From contig CM034240.1 in the NCBI GenBank assembly GCA_019916065.1, forward strand, positions 39,173,389 to 39,237,388: 64,000 nt of DNA, written 5' to 3'. Below the pieces are notes generated by a model. That model worked only from the letters and a program-made list of their open reading frames with translations. It was not told where the DNA came from and ran no database searches. This document shows positions 57,301 to 58,459 of this stretch, piece after piece. The position numbers and the translations under genes were made by a program. Numbering within the stretch: the stretch's first letter is position 1; each line of letters begins with the position of its first letter. This DNA is from Vitellaria paradoxa. Taxonomy: Eukaryota > Streptophyta > Magnoliopsida > Ericales > Sapotaceae.

Positions 57301-57765
57301 AGTTAGGAATTAAATTTCATTCCTTCCACTAAAAGATGAAACCAAAAAATAATCAAAACCATTCACGGATACGTTTATGTATAAAAAAAAATACAAGATA
57401 CCTCACAAGAGGTGAAAGATGAACCAGGTGACATCTCCACCCTTGAAGCTGAACACAGCAGCACTGAAGAGAGTCGCTGCAGACTCCTTAAAAGCATATA
57501 GATGCACACAAGAGGTAGAAAGGAAAGGGGAGATAGATCAAAATGTTTAGTGTTAAAGCCACAATTCCGAAATGAAATGGAAAACTTCATAAATATCAAG
57601 AACAAGAAGTAGAATCATCTGATATTGTTTTGCAGAAGCTCTGAAAATACAATGAAGAGCAATTAACTAAAATAATACATAATTGTATGCAGATCAAGAA
57701 CAGCATACCGCAAAACCCACAGCAAACAATCATAAGAATGTCCCATATTTGCATCATTTATTATT
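2365..57765 (-). CDS. ATM: ATM serine/threonine kinase, partial gene (34 internal exons)
   Basis: This is the plant homologue of ATM, the nuclear PI3K-like kinase that signals DNA double-strand breaks. Thirty-four exons (E1 at 57709-57765 to E34 at 2365-2488) sum to 4,198 nt, and each junction keeps phase. Landmarks in order include YDCLLWVLR (E1), [16 protein letters not shown] (E3), FSRRGSQGDL (E6/E7), [20 protein letters not shown] (E15), LVSKLVASC (E26), [11 protein letters not shown] (E27), [15 protein letters not shown] (E30), [20 protein letters not shown] (E30/E31), [11 protein letters not shown] (E32) and [18 protein letters not shown] (E34). These match plant ATM as I remember it, and ELEPFPD also occurs in animal ATM. 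Only the helical-repeat part is present; the N-terminal TAN region and the FAT, kinase and FATC domains are outside the window. No promoter or terminator is visible. Exon limits rest on splice signals, phase and homology, not on transcripts. Identification is firm; individual borders carry a small risk. Confidence 0.93.
2489..3077 (-). other. ATM intron E33-E34
   Basis: 589 bp, AT-rich, with no mobile element recognised. A poly-A run at about 3057-3071 lies next to the E33 donor. Confidence 0.7.
3078..3195 (-). CDS. ATM: ATM exon E33
   Basis: 118 nt, beginning with TG of a Val codon split with E32. It reads [19 protein letters not shown], then [19 protein letters not shown]. Donor ATTGAG|GTATCC, acceptor CATTGCAG|TGGAAG. 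KTFExWICPLVYxLIG is typical of plant ATM. Confidence 0.92.
3866..4015 (+). mobile_element. RTE-type LINE 3'-tail fragments
   Basis: The words gatccacgtagctgacccc and atttagttgggaaaatgct, and again ggccgactccacctagtggg and aaaaggcttggtttggtt, match the typical end of plant RTE-clade LINEs (a 'GATCCACGTAGCCGACCCC ... AGGCTTGGTTG' tail). Two partial copies appear in tandem. No coding sequence remains. Confidence 0.5.
4936..5025 (+). repeat. Minisatellite inside the gag remnant of element A
   Basis: About five copies of a roughly 15-bp word built on gacaaaatgtcc (variants gacgaaatgtcc, gatgaaatgtc) stand in line. The homologous gag position in element B (about 12815-12845) has the word once, so it expanded within this copy. 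Confidence 0.7.
6385..6585 (+). repeat. Possible LTR of copia element A
   Basis: This begins tgtaacagatttaaacccc and ends near ttttccaca. It carries a TATA-like word (gcatataagtag) and a possible polyadenylation word (aataaaag), as an LTR would. No second copy is present to prove it. Confidence 0.35.
6690..6759 (-). CDS. ATM: ATM exon E32
   Basis: 70 nt: [20 protein letters not shown] then KFD, and one base (G) of the Val codon completed in E33. Acceptor CATTTAG|GTCCAC, donor TTTGATG|GTATAT. It is phase 0 from E31. Confidence 0.93.
6760..7264 (-). other. ATM intron E31-E32
   Basis: 505 bp with no recognised element. Confidence 0.7.
7265..7336 (-). CDS. ATM: ATM exon E31
   Basis: 72 nt, 24 codons, phase 0 at both ends: [20 protein letters not shown] then SLTE. 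GILSTE-x-GQxAL is conserved in ATM from plants and animals. Acceptor AAACCAG|GGGATA, donor ACTGAG|GTTAGT. Confidence 0.95.
7526..7850. mobile_element. MITE-like element with imperfect terminal inverted repeats
   Basis: The left end ttggcatttggttt is matched in inverted form by the right end accaaatggcacccaa. Inside, T-rich text with the word ttttctgtttt runs inwards from the left, and the complementary A-rich text runs from the right. About 325 bp, no coding capacity. Confidence 0.5.
8163..8235 (-). repeat. TRIM-family LTR fragment
   Basis: tgttaagtcaccaattgtct, followed by a degenerate copy of the LTR seen at 51385-51461 and, interrupted by Copia-1, at 19054-19120 (shared words: gtcaccaattgt, aaaag, ttaggaaa-like). 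It appears as a solo fragment. Confidence 0.45.
8555..8760 (-). repeat. Degenerate TRIM-like repeats (two tandem copies)
   Basis: Two successive copies of gagacttgaacacaagatct / gagatttgaacacaaaataa, followed by agataccatgttag and agatatcatattag. On the minus strand these read as a primer-site-like TGGTATC word followed by a GTTCAAATC word, the same arrangement as the TRIM at 41218-41508. Confidence 0.45.
8970..9455 (+). mobile_element. Probable degenerate LINE 3' end
   Basis: Broken frames resemble the zf-RVT tail of plant LINEs ([12 protein letters not shown], then [11 protein letters not shown]). The segment ends with taataaatttttttatcaaa, a common plant LINE terminus. Stops and shifts are frequent, so this is tentative. 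Confidence 0.4.
9715..9890 (-). repeat. tRNA-derived SINE-like remnant
   Basis: On the minus strand the segment reads AGTTCAGTGATGACATCTCT then GGTCACCAGTTCAAATCCCC, which resembles a polymerase III A box and B box (GGTTCAAATCC). A second word, ggttcgaatcc, lies on the plus strand at about 9758-9768. There is no full tRNA fold. Confidence 0.35.
10048..10269 (-). CDS. ATM: ATM exon E30
   Basis: 222 nt, 74 codons, phase 0 to phase 0. It reads [20 protein letters not shown], continues through [20 protein letters not shown], and ends [17 protein letters not shown]. Acceptor CTAAAG|GTTGGT, donor ATACGG|GTGAGT. This is one of the clearest ATM matches in the window. Confidence 0.95.
10368..10560 (-). 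CDS. ATM: ATM exon E29
   Basis: 193 nt, starting with the last base of a Ser codon split with E28. It reads [20 protein letters not shown], continues through [20 protein letters not shown], and ends PDFMSM. Acceptor TTGCAG|TCTTAA, donor TCGATG|GTATTA. Confidence 0.93.
11890..12125 (+). repeat. Short tandem repeats in the element-B leader
   Basis: Two copies of a roughly 50-bp unit with ggaagccctagtcgatcat stand at 11908-12000. Near 12048-12116 the word atcgacgactat recurs at about 33-bp spacing. Both lie in an unusually CG-rich leader (CGATC words) compared with the AT-rich intron. Confidence 0.55.
12964..13209 (+). pseudogene. Element B gag C-terminal fragment with zinc knuckle
   Basis: An open piece of 81 codons: [20 protein letters not shown] to the CCHC knuckle [14 protein letters not shown], then a TAG stop where a Trp-type residue is usual. 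It is the nucleic-acid-binding end of copia Gag and is not expected to be functional. Confidence 0.7.
13987..14640 (+). pseudogene. Element B integrase fragment
   Basis: Two open pieces (13987-14247 and 14308-14640), split by a TAG near 14245, carry the copia integrase core: [18 protein letters not shown], the DIW and FFIDDCTR region, and [13 protein letters not shown] with the catalytic Glu. It ends [13 protein letters not shown]. Confidence 0.75.
14786..14832 (-). CDS. ATM: ATM exon E28
   Basis: 47 nt: [15 protein letters not shown] plus AG of a Ser codon completed in E29. Acceptor TTTGCAG|TTTGTG, donor TGCAG|GTGCTT. This micro-exon was found because E27 (phase 0) and E29 (one leading base) need it, and its residues fit the ATM word K-R-S-x-x-LPPR. 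Confidence 0.9.
14951..15049 (-). CDS. ATM: ATM exon E27
   Basis: 99 nt, 33 codons: [20 protein letters not shown] then [13 protein letters not shown]. Acceptor ATGGCAG|GAACTG, donor CTGAAG|GTTTAT. ELEPFPD is also found in animal ATM. A second AG 16 bp upstream is out of phase and was rejected. Confidence 0.95.
15248..15388 (-). CDS. ATM: ATM exon E26
   Basis: 141 nt, 47 codons, phase 0 at both ends: [20 protein letters not shown], then [20 protein letters not shown], ending EYIK. Acceptor GTGCAG|TTTTTG, donor ATCAAA|GTATGA. Confidence 0.94.
15389..15468 (-). other. ATM intron E25-E26, apparent GC-AG intron
   Basis: An 80-bp intron. The 5' border that keeps the frame is CTTCAG|GCATGT, so the intron begins with GC, and the 3' end is GTGCAG. 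No GT donor nearby joins LGEQLQ to FLVSKL without shift or insertion. Confidence 0.75.
15469..15610 (-). CDS. ATM: ATM exon E25
   Basis: 142 nt, starting with the last base of an Asn codon split with E24. It reads [20 protein letters not shown], then [20 protein letters not shown], ending VLGEQLQ. Acceptor GTTACAG|TTATCT. Confidence 0.94.
16045..17605. repeat. Tandem array of four approximately 441-bp units
   Basis: Units begin at 16045, 16307, 16747 and 17188 with atttttgtgttg-type text and share aattcacgcacttttgttgg, ccacatgccaccctcat and ggaactgagaccctcatatt. The spacings are 262, 440 and 441 bp; the first unit lacks the roughly 180-bp part that starts agcccacctcaaatgttcc. Units differ by scattered substitutions, so the array is not recent. 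No convincing protein is encoded in either direction. Confidence 0.85.
17648..18255 (-). pseudogene. Degenerate open-frame region of unknown origin
   Basis: On the minus strand, broken frames carry protein-like text: [40 protein letters not shown], then [20 protein letters not shown]. Stops and a C10 run near 17990 break it. It resembles the first ORF of plant LINEs in style only; I cannot assign it. It adjoins the 441-bp array. Confidence 0.35.
18573..18828 (-). mobile_element. Degenerate TRIM-like element
   Basis: The plus strand reads tgttaaaatattagccacta (LTR-like), then a caatccccctcac polypurine-tract complement, then gagatttgaattaaggacct, and ends near tagtctcaaca. Order and words match the better preserved TRIM at 41218-41508. 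Confidence 0.5.
19054..19120 (-). repeat. TRIM LTR interrupted by Copia-1 (left part)
   Basis: tgtaaagtcactaattattc, then gttaggaaacagcccc and atatcaagtt, is the LTR type seen at 51385-51461. It breaks exactly at the Copia-1 target duplication and resumes at 23851 as aagttaaca followed by ctctcctcac, the usual end of that LTR and start of the internal part. Confidence 0.6.
19121..19398 (+). repeat. Copia-1 5' LTR
   Basis: 278 bp, TGTGAGG...CCCAACA. A TATA-like word (tctatataaagc at about 19272-19283) precedes the likely transcription start. It differs from the 3' LTR at four sites, all transitions. Confidence 0.96.
19403..19415 (+). promoter_or_regulatory. Copia-1 primer-binding site
   Basis: tggtatcaaagcc lies 4 bp after the 5' LTR and just before the gag start at 19416. 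It matches the 3' end of plant initiator tRNA-Met with one change from the usual tggtatcagagc. Confidence 0.9.
19416..23577 (+). pseudogene. Copia-1 gag-pol, interrupted by two stops and a frameshift
   Basis: The ATG at 19416 begins Gag ([13 protein letters not shown] near residue 25). Two zinc knuckles follow, [14 protein letters not shown] and [14 protein letters not shown], then protease ([10 protein letters not shown]), pre-integrase ([10 protein letters not shown]), integrase ([29 protein letters not shown]), reverse transcriptase ([22 protein letters not shown]) and RNase H ([19 protein letters not shown]). Breaks: TAA at 21309-21311, TGA at 22182-22184 where Trp is usual, and a shift near 22905-22915. 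The catalytic YVDD box reads YVDN at about 22620. The natural stop is TGA at 23575, inside the first bases of the 3' LTR. Confidence 0.93.
23573..23850 (+). repeat. Copia-1 3' LTR
   Basis: 278 bp, preceded by a purine-rich tract (agagggg at about 23562-23568). It differs from the 5' LTR by A/G at the ggagtc(a/g)gctg site and by three more transitions around 23715-23730. Confidence 0.96.
23851..23995 (-). repeat. TRIM continuation right of Copia-1
   Basis: The target duplication aagtt and aaca complete the interrupted LTR. They are followed by ctctcctcacaagc, catctcgcacgtgaactgga and, near 23960, acaatacctggacc, which resemble the internal region of the TRIM at 51385-51680. The second LTR is not clear. 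Confidence 0.45.
24240..24367 (-). CDS. ATM: ATM exon E24
   Basis: 128 nt: [20 protein letters not shown], then [20 protein letters not shown], then TF and two bases of an Asn codon completed in E25. Acceptor TCTGCAG|TTCATT, donor TTTTAA|GTAAGT. MHYKI and RHRCHRLAG are ATM-like. Confidence 0.93.
24560..24629 (-). CDS. ATM: ATM exon E23
   Basis: 70 nt, starting with the last base of a Met codon split with E22: [20 protein letters not shown] then VFM. Acceptor TTTGTAG|GGAGGA, donor [24 protein letters not shown] is a plant ATM word completed by E24. Confidence 0.93.
24719..24840 (-). CDS. ATM: ATM exon E22
   Basis: 122 nt: [20 protein letters not shown], then [20 protein letters not shown], plus AT. 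Acceptor TTGCAG|GTATCG, donor GGACAT|GTGAAA. Confidence 0.94.
25098..25277. repeat. 90-bp direct duplication flanking a (TA)n run
   Basis: aagacaattaatatcactaaaaattca occurs at 25098 and again at 25188, with a (TA)n microsatellite between. The repeats differ downstream. Confidence 0.75.
25702..25925. repeat. 102-bp tandem duplication
   Basis: accaaatagtgaatagttac ... aaaggtgtccca is repeated from 25804 with a few substitutions and a short TA insertion. Confidence 0.8.
26802..26987 (-). CDS. ATM: ATM exon E21
   Basis: 186 nt, 62 codons, phase 0 at both ends: [20 protein letters not shown], then [20 protein letters not shown], ending [14 protein letters not shown]. Acceptor TTTCAG|GTTGCC, donor CATATG|GTTTGC. 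[17 protein letters not shown] and ENERDKLIK are typical of plant ATM. Confidence 0.95.
26988..27626 (-). other. ATM intron E20-E21
   Basis: 639 bp, with a long T/C tract followed by G16 (about 27040-27103); no gene. Two similar stretches (about 26960-27020 and 27190-27250: gttgtgtgttgacaggcaacc / gctgcgtgtaaacaggctacc) mark another local duplication that includes a copy of the E21 acceptor region. Confidence 0.65.
27627..27746 (-). CDS. ATM: ATM exon E20
   Basis: 120 nt, 40 codons: [20 protein letters not shown] then [20 protein letters not shown]. Acceptor TTGCAG|ATAAGG, donor GCTAAG|GTTGGA. Confidence 0.95.
27845..27919 (-). CDS. ATM: ATM exon E19
   Basis: 75 nt, 25 codons: [20 protein letters not shown] then VSLVE. 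Acceptor TTTTCAG|TACTTG, donor GTTGAG|GTAATA. YLEELMG is a plant ATM word. Confidence 0.95.
28113..28176 (-). CDS. ATM: ATM exon E18
   Basis: 64 nt, starting with the last base of an Arg codon split with E17: [20 protein letters not shown] then K. Acceptor TCTCCAG|GGAATT, donor TCAAAG|GTGACA. Confidence 0.93.
28280..28326 (-). CDS. ATM: ATM exon E17
   Basis: 47 nt: [15 protein letters not shown] plus AG of the Arg codon. Acceptor TTGCAG|GCTGTT, donor CAGAG|GTATTA. A short exon supported by phase with E16 and E18 and by the ATM word AVFM-x-C. Confidence 0.92.
28870..29842 (+). mobile_element. LINE 3' end, left part (zf-RVT region), with internal tandem duplication
   Basis: On the plus strand, broken frames carry [14 protein letters not shown], then [13 protein letters not shown] text, [16 protein letters not shown] and [17 protein letters not shown], the usual C-terminal pattern of plant LINE ORF2. 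A 222-bp direct duplication (29381 and 29603) follows. The element continues at 34772 after Copia-2. Confidence 0.75.
29381..29824 (+). repeat. 222-bp tandem duplication in the LINE tail
   Basis: atgacaactgtccaaaatag begins copy one at 29381. Copy two begins at 29603 with atgacaactgtccaaactag. Copy two lacks two bases (catgtgatac becomes catgatac); otherwise only a few substitutions are seen. Copia-2 is inserted 18 bp after the end. Confidence 0.9.
29843..30020 (+). repeat. Copia-2 5' LTR
   Basis: 178 bp, TGTTGATG...GTGTGACA, with a TATA-like word (tatgtatataaag at about 29953-29965). No difference from the 3' LTR was found. Confidence 0.97.
30021..30032 (+). promoter_or_regulatory. Copia-2 primer-binding site
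   Basis: tggtatcagagt starts immediately after the 5' LTR and complements the 3' end of initiator tRNA-Met. A leader of about 425 bp, unusually GC-rich around 30160-30300, separates it from the gag start. Confidence 0.92.
30457..34581 (+). pseudogene. Copia-2 gag-pol with two in-frame TAG codons
   Basis: The ATG at 30457 ([13 protein letters not shown]) opens one frame ending at the natural TGA at 34579, just before the polypurine tract. Domains in order: Gag ([15 protein letters not shown]), zinc knuckle [14 protein letters not shown], protease [11 protein letters not shown], pre-integrase [12 protein letters not shown], integrase ([30 protein letters not shown]), reverse transcriptase ([12 protein letters not shown], intact YVDD) and RNase H ([24 protein letters not shown]). 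TAG stands at 32635 and 34447, each where related copia elements have Gln. There are no frameshifts. The catalytic residues that I can check are intact. Confidence 0.95.
34589..34766 (+). repeat. Copia-2 3' LTR
   Basis: 178 bp, preceded by the purine tract gaggaggag. Same sequence as the 5' LTR by eye. Confidence 0.97.
34772..34925 (+). mobile_element. LINE 3' end, right part after Copia-2
   Basis: tatcccatgtaatctgctca continues the LINE tail that stops at 29842. It ends in a T-rich tract near 34898-34921 rather than a clean poly-A. Confidence 0.5.
35431..35535. repeat. 55-bp tandem duplication in intron
   Basis: cagatttcttcaaacaacaa, then atatataataaatttctat, is repeated from 35486 with small changes. 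Confidence 0.75.
35994..36147. repeat. 78-bp tandem duplication in intron
   Basis: gcacacaagaaacccatggt, then catgccaataaac, is repeated from 36072. Confidence 0.75.
36329..36485 (-). CDS. ATM: ATM exon E16
   Basis: 157 nt, starting with the last base of a Cys codon split with E15: [20 protein letters not shown], then [20 protein letters not shown], ending SEKIELE. Acceptor GTCCAG|CTCAAA, donor CTGGAG|GTATCC. GPQP-x-x-xMET is a plant ATM word. Confidence 0.95.
37225..37440 (-). mobile_element. RTE-clade LINE 3' end
   Basis: On the minus strand: [20 protein letters not shown], then a broken remainder, then GATCCATGTAGTCAACCCTA and GGGAAAAGGCTAAG. This matches the C terminus of plant RTE elements (a P-x-RR-x-x-x-I motif, then the DP-x-x-P-x-K end) and their conserved 3' tail. 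Same family type as the fragments at 3866-4015, opposite strand. Confidence 0.72.
37765..38060 (+). repeat. LTR-like fragment with TATA box
   Basis: This begins tgttggggattttcctgacc, contains cctatataaactc near 37907 and a (CT)n tract near 37980, and looks like the promoter half of a plant LTR. No partner copy, primer site or coding region is present, so the call is tentative. Confidence 0.35.
38355..38482 (-). CDS. ATM: ATM exon E15
   Basis: 128 nt: [20 protein letters not shown], then [20 protein letters not shown], then DI and TG of a Cys codon completed in E16. Acceptor TTAATAG|AGCATG, donor ATATG|GTGGGT. Very close to plant ATM. Confidence 0.96.
38663..38930 (-). repeat. 134-bp tandem duplication covering the 3' end and donor of exon E14
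   Basis: Copies run 38663-38796 and 38797-38930 with about three to five differences. The right copy holds the true last 41 nt of E14 and its donor at 38888-38889. The left copy holds a decoy exon tail (38756-38796) with the same donor CAG|GTGATT 134 bp downstream in the intron. Confidence 0.92.
38890..39015 (-). CDS. ATM: ATM exon E14
   Basis: 126 nt, 42 codons, phase 0 at both ends: [20 protein letters not shown], then [20 protein letters not shown], ending GQ. Acceptor TTTGCAG|AGCTTG, donor GGTCAG|GTGATT. The donor is duplicated downstream. Confidence 0.94.
40150..40700 (-). mobile_element. Possible copia-type LTR end, primer site and leader (minus strand)
   Basis: On the minus strand, TTCATAATTTCAACTTGATATCAAAGCC near 40535-40565 resembles an LTR end followed by an initiator-Met primer site (TGGTATCAGAGCC with changes). 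An upstream TATA-like word (CATATAAATATTAAG) lies near 40640-40655. The CG-richer part at 40240-40450 resembles a leader. No gag or pol is readable. Confidence 0.35.
40964..41217. repeat. 134-bp tandem duplication in intron
   Basis: cctctttctaagaacttcat, then gacactcaataattgcacatg and gcccactaaagaaattaag, is repeated from 41098. The second copy abuts the TRIM. Confidence 0.85.
41218..41508 (-). mobile_element. TRIM (terminal-repeat retrotransposon in miniature)
   Basis: About 291 bp. Its two ends are related 89-92-bp repeats (41218-41309 and 41420-41508), each running from TGTTAGA/TATTAGA to TTAACA/TCAACA on the plus strand. On the minus strand the internal 110 bp starts TGGTATCAAAGC, an initiator-Met primer site, and ends ACGAGGGGTG, a polypurine tract next to the 3' repeat. 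It has no coding capacity. The flanks aagct and aagtc could be an eroded target duplication. Similar but worse copies lie at 8555-8760 and 18573-18828. Confidence 0.75.
43000..43114 (-). repeat. 57-bp tandem duplication covering the 3' end and donor of exon E13
   Basis: gaggaatacctgttcagata occurs at 43038 and 43095, and cttt-g-aaccatttatatc at 43001 and 43058; the period is exactly 57. Each copy contains the exon end TATCTGAACAG and the donor GTATTCCTC, so E13 has two nearly equal donors 57 nt apart. Confidence 0.93.
43104..43289 (-). CDS. ATM: ATM exon E13
   Basis: 186 nt, 62 codons, phase 0 at both ends: [20 protein letters not shown], then [20 protein letters not shown], ending [10 protein letters not shown]. 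Acceptor TTTGCAG|GTTACA, donor GAACAG|GTATTC. If the duplicated donor at 43045-43046 were used, the exon would gain 57 nt and stay open. Confidence 0.94.
43443..43514 (-). CDS. ATM: ATM exon E12
   Basis: 72 nt, 24 codons: [20 protein letters not shown] then FSDL. Acceptor TTTCAG|GCCCTG, donor GACCTG|GTATTG. ALExIL-x-NLC fits plant ATM. An earlier GT in AAAAG|GTTTTC is out of phase. Confidence 0.92.
43623..44226 (-). CDS. ATM: ATM exon E11 (largest, 604 nt)
   Basis: 604 nt, 201 codons plus a leading base, starting with the last base of an Arg codon split with E10. It reads [20 protein letters not shown], continues through [11 protein letters not shown], then the acidic linker [14 protein letters not shown], then [20 protein letters not shown] and [10 protein letters not shown]. 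Acceptor CTTTCAG|GATAAG, donor ACGGCT|GTATGT. The short acidic stretch between helical parts also occurs in the Arabidopsis protein as I remember it. Confidence 0.94.
44367..45413. mobile_element. AT-rich DNA element with terminal inverted repeats
   Basis: The left end gcgccgtttgataacg pairs with the inverse of the right end cgttgtcaaatgggcc (about 12 of 16 matching), and ctaag flanks both sides as a possible 5-bp target duplication. The ends are rich in the word gttttctgttt in mirror orientation, as at 7526-7850. The centre, about 44620-45290, is almost pure A/T with repeated taattaaatt words. No transposase. A non-autonomous DNA transposon is the best reading. Confidence 0.6.
45558..45615. 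repeat. (GA)n microsatellite
   Basis: About 28 units of ga, broken once by gggg. Confidence 0.9.
45754..45935. repeat. 92-bp tandem duplication in intron
   Basis: aatatatcattttggtgagt, then ggttattccacca, is repeated from 45846 with several substitutions. Confidence 0.85.
46180..46367 (-). CDS. ATM: ATM exon E10
   Basis: 188 nt: [20 protein letters not shown], then [20 protein letters not shown], then [22 protein letters not shown] and AG. Acceptor TTTTCAG|GTTTCC, donor ACAAG|GTTTGT. The words LSDxFxxCALL and GSYITR fit plant ATM. Confidence 0.94.
46447..46536 (-). CDS. ATM: ATM exon E9
   Basis: 90 nt, 30 codons: [20 protein letters not shown] then [10 protein letters not shown]. Acceptor TTGTAG|GGGGAG, donor CCTGAG|GTGGTA. 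LFECSVE is shared with plant ATM. Confidence 0.93.
46635..46790 (-). CDS. ATM: ATM exon E8
   Basis: 156 nt, 52 codons: [20 protein letters not shown], then [20 protein letters not shown], ending VYKEWVK. Acceptor ATGCAG|GAGTGT, donor GTTAAG|GTGCAT. Confidence 0.94.
46791..48679 (-). other. ATM intron E7-E8 (1.9 kb)
   Basis: No mobile element recognised. Holds (TA/TG)-rich simple sequence at 47505-47600 with a short duplication, a G10 run (47835-47845) and a (CA)11 run (48368-48389). Confidence 0.7.
48680..48751 (-). CDS. ATM: ATM exon E7
   Basis: 72 nt, 24 codons: [20 protein letters not shown] then VNRQ. Acceptor GTGTAG|GGTGAC, donor CGGCAG|GTTGGT. GDLxDxLHLRxNLLRA is a plant ATM word. Confidence 0.95.
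48752..50252 (-). other. ATM intron E6-E7 (1.5 kb)
   Basis: Contains a minus-strand copia 3' end (49440-50000) and C/G runs (49088-49098, 50075-50086). The rest is plain. Confidence 0.75.
49440..50000 (-). mobile_element. Copia remnant: RNase H end and start of 3' LTR
   Basis: On the minus strand: [15 protein letters not shown], then [16 protein letters not shown] (RNase H Glu box), [14 protein letters not shown] (Asp box), FVFHERN, then FYVPA with its stop and GAGAGGGAGTATT, the polypurine tract and LTR start. Frames are broken. Same strand as ATM. Related to Copia-2 and Copia-3 by the ending '-YAPA stop GGV'. Confidence 0.7.
50253..50301 (-). CDS. ATM: ATM exon E6
   Basis: 49 nt, starting with the last base of a Val codon split with E5: [16 protein letters not shown]. 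Acceptor ATGCAG|GTCTGT, donor TCTCAA|GTAAGT. The SxYFSRxGxQGDL word is completed in E7. Confidence 0.92.
50302..52871 (-). other. ATM intron E5-E6 (2.6 kb)
   Basis: Contains a TRIM remnant (51385-51680). I see no other supported element; an open frame at 50746-51063 on the plus strand has no recognisable content. Confidence 0.7.
51385..51680 (-). mobile_element. TRIM-like element (second family)
   Basis: The left repeat 51385-51461 starts tgttaaagttaccaattgtc and ends caatttcaaca. A degenerate right repeat (about 51617-51680) has cccaaaagcttaagctatta, then atatcaagctatttcaata. Between them, ctcccattcacgagcgacc is the complement of a polypurine tract, and cccaggacctcctggaatca is tRNA-primer-side text. 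The same LTR type is the target of Copia-1. Confidence 0.55.
52872..52942 (-). CDS. ATM: ATM exon E5
   Basis: 71 nt: [20 protein letters not shown], then LPS and two bases of a Val codon. Acceptor TCTCAG|GACTCA, donor ATCAGT|GTAAGT. PQ-x-VWD-x-x-LF fits plant ATM. Confidence 0.92.
53106..53147 (-). CDS. ATM: ATM exon E4
   Basis: 42 nt, 14 codons: [14 protein letters not shown]. Acceptor TTGCAG|GCAGAT, donor TCTAAG|GTGAGC. Short but conserved (DAxLxLLGxIIS in plant ATM). Confidence 0.93.
53227..54375 (+). mobile_element. Copia 5' end: LTR, primer site, leader and gag remnant
   Basis: An LTR-like end with cctaggatccttaca is followed at 53335 by tggtatcagatcatatc, an initiator-Met primer site. 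Broken gag text at about 54055-54310 reads [20 protein letters not shown], then HLDTCKTI, then [18 protein letters not shown]. This aligns with Copia-2 Gag ([24 protein letters not shown]). It ends abruptly before protease. Antisense to ATM. Confidence 0.65.
54804..55036 (-). other. Unassigned same-strand open frame bounded by splice-like sites
   Basis: On the ATM strand an open frame reads [20 protein letters not shown], then [20 protein letters not shown] and [19 protein letters not shown], and ends at GTGAA|GTACAA. Candidate acceptors are CATCTAG|ATACCC (233 nt, out of phase) and CCTAAAG|GCGGCT (225 nt, phase 0 to 0, weak pyrimidine tract). E3 and E4 join perfectly without it, and the Arabidopsis protein as I recall it has nothing here. 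It may be a cassette exon, a captured fragment of another gene or chance. I do not recognise the protein. Confidence 0.4.
55495..55569 (-). CDS. ATM: ATM exon E3
   Basis: 75 nt, 25 codons: [20 protein letters not shown] then NVTSV. Acceptor CTACAG|CCTGAC, donor TCTGTT|GTAAGT. DRGW-x-x-IW-x-x-L is a plant ATM word. Confidence 0.94.
55570..57401 (-). other. ATM intron E2-E3 (1.8 kb)
   Basis: No mobile element with coding remnants. A 25-bp duplication (cagagaatccacaca twice near 55925 and 55950) and a C10 run near 56126 are the only features seen. Confidence 0.65.
57402..57486 (-). CDS. ATM: ATM exon E2
   Basis: 85 nt, starting with the last base of an Arg codon split with E1: [20 protein letters not shown] then GSSFTSCE. 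Acceptor TTTTAAG|GAGTCT, donor TGTGAG|GTATCT. RSLQxLSS fits plant ATM. Confidence 0.92.
57709..57765 (-). CDS. ATM: ATM exon E1 (5'-most exon visible)
   Basis: 57 nt: one leading base, then [18 protein letters not shown] and CG of an Arg codon completed in E2. Acceptor TTGCAG|AATAAT, donor TTTGCG|GTATGC. DAxM-x-x-SYDxLLWxLRSLQ fits plant ATM. The preceding exon was not found up to 58312, so upstream exons lie beyond the retroelements at 58313-64000. Confidence 0.9.
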
Positions 57766-58312
57766 CTGCAACAAAATCCCAGTTCATCAATACACAGCGA
57801 AAAATTCAAATATTTAATACAACTTCTGCAACCATAGAAACATTGTAAGCTATCACATGTTGTTTCCGAGCATCTTGGCACCAAAGCATCCAACAAGATT
57901 ATAGTAACCAGCAACTACTCCAGCGCAAATGCATGGCGCACGCTGTTTGTTGAACAAAGTAGTGATGAAGGTGTTCAACTAGATAATTAATTGGACCACT
58001 ATCTCATGCTTTTTCAAAATCAAAATGATGATATTACAATAATTCTGGAACAACTTAAATGCAAACGGGGAAATAGTGTTGTTTTTTTGGCTTTTCTGGT
58101 TTTTTTTCATCCGAGTGTAGTCATGTATAAGCTTGAGTGTTATACACATTAATACTTTAAAAACAGGAGAAAATAACAACACACACACGGACATAGACAG
58201 ATAAACAGACAGAGAGAGGGGGGGGACAAATATAGTAATTTATTCTAACCAAATGTCCTATTGGGAAAGCATTTTCATGCACAGTAGTACACTTGAAAAG
58301 AATGATGCATAT
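57766..58312 (-). other. ATM intron upstream of E1, first part
   Basis: No supported exon. The open frame at 57770-57914 on the minus strand reads straight into E1 but lacks ATM residues. A G9 run lies near 58218. Confidence 0.6.
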
Positions 58313-58459
58313 TGTTAGAAAATTGTAAATATGTACTTGGAGGTATGATTTGATTAGGGAGACTATTGGTTGTTTCCTAGTTTGTACATTACCCTATATA
58401 AACATAAATATACACCTAGACAACCCTAAGGGGGTCAAGCCATTCCTTAATTGTTGACA
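58313..58459 (+). repeat. Copia-3 5' LTR
   Basis: 147 bp, with TATA-like ccctatataaac near 58393-58404. Confidence 0.8.

Noticed and set aside
57770..57914. Minus-strand open frame running into E1 (CSETTCDSLQCFYG and on)
   Set aside because: It lacks the residues expected before DANM in plant ATM, and a good TTGCAG acceptor separates it from E1.
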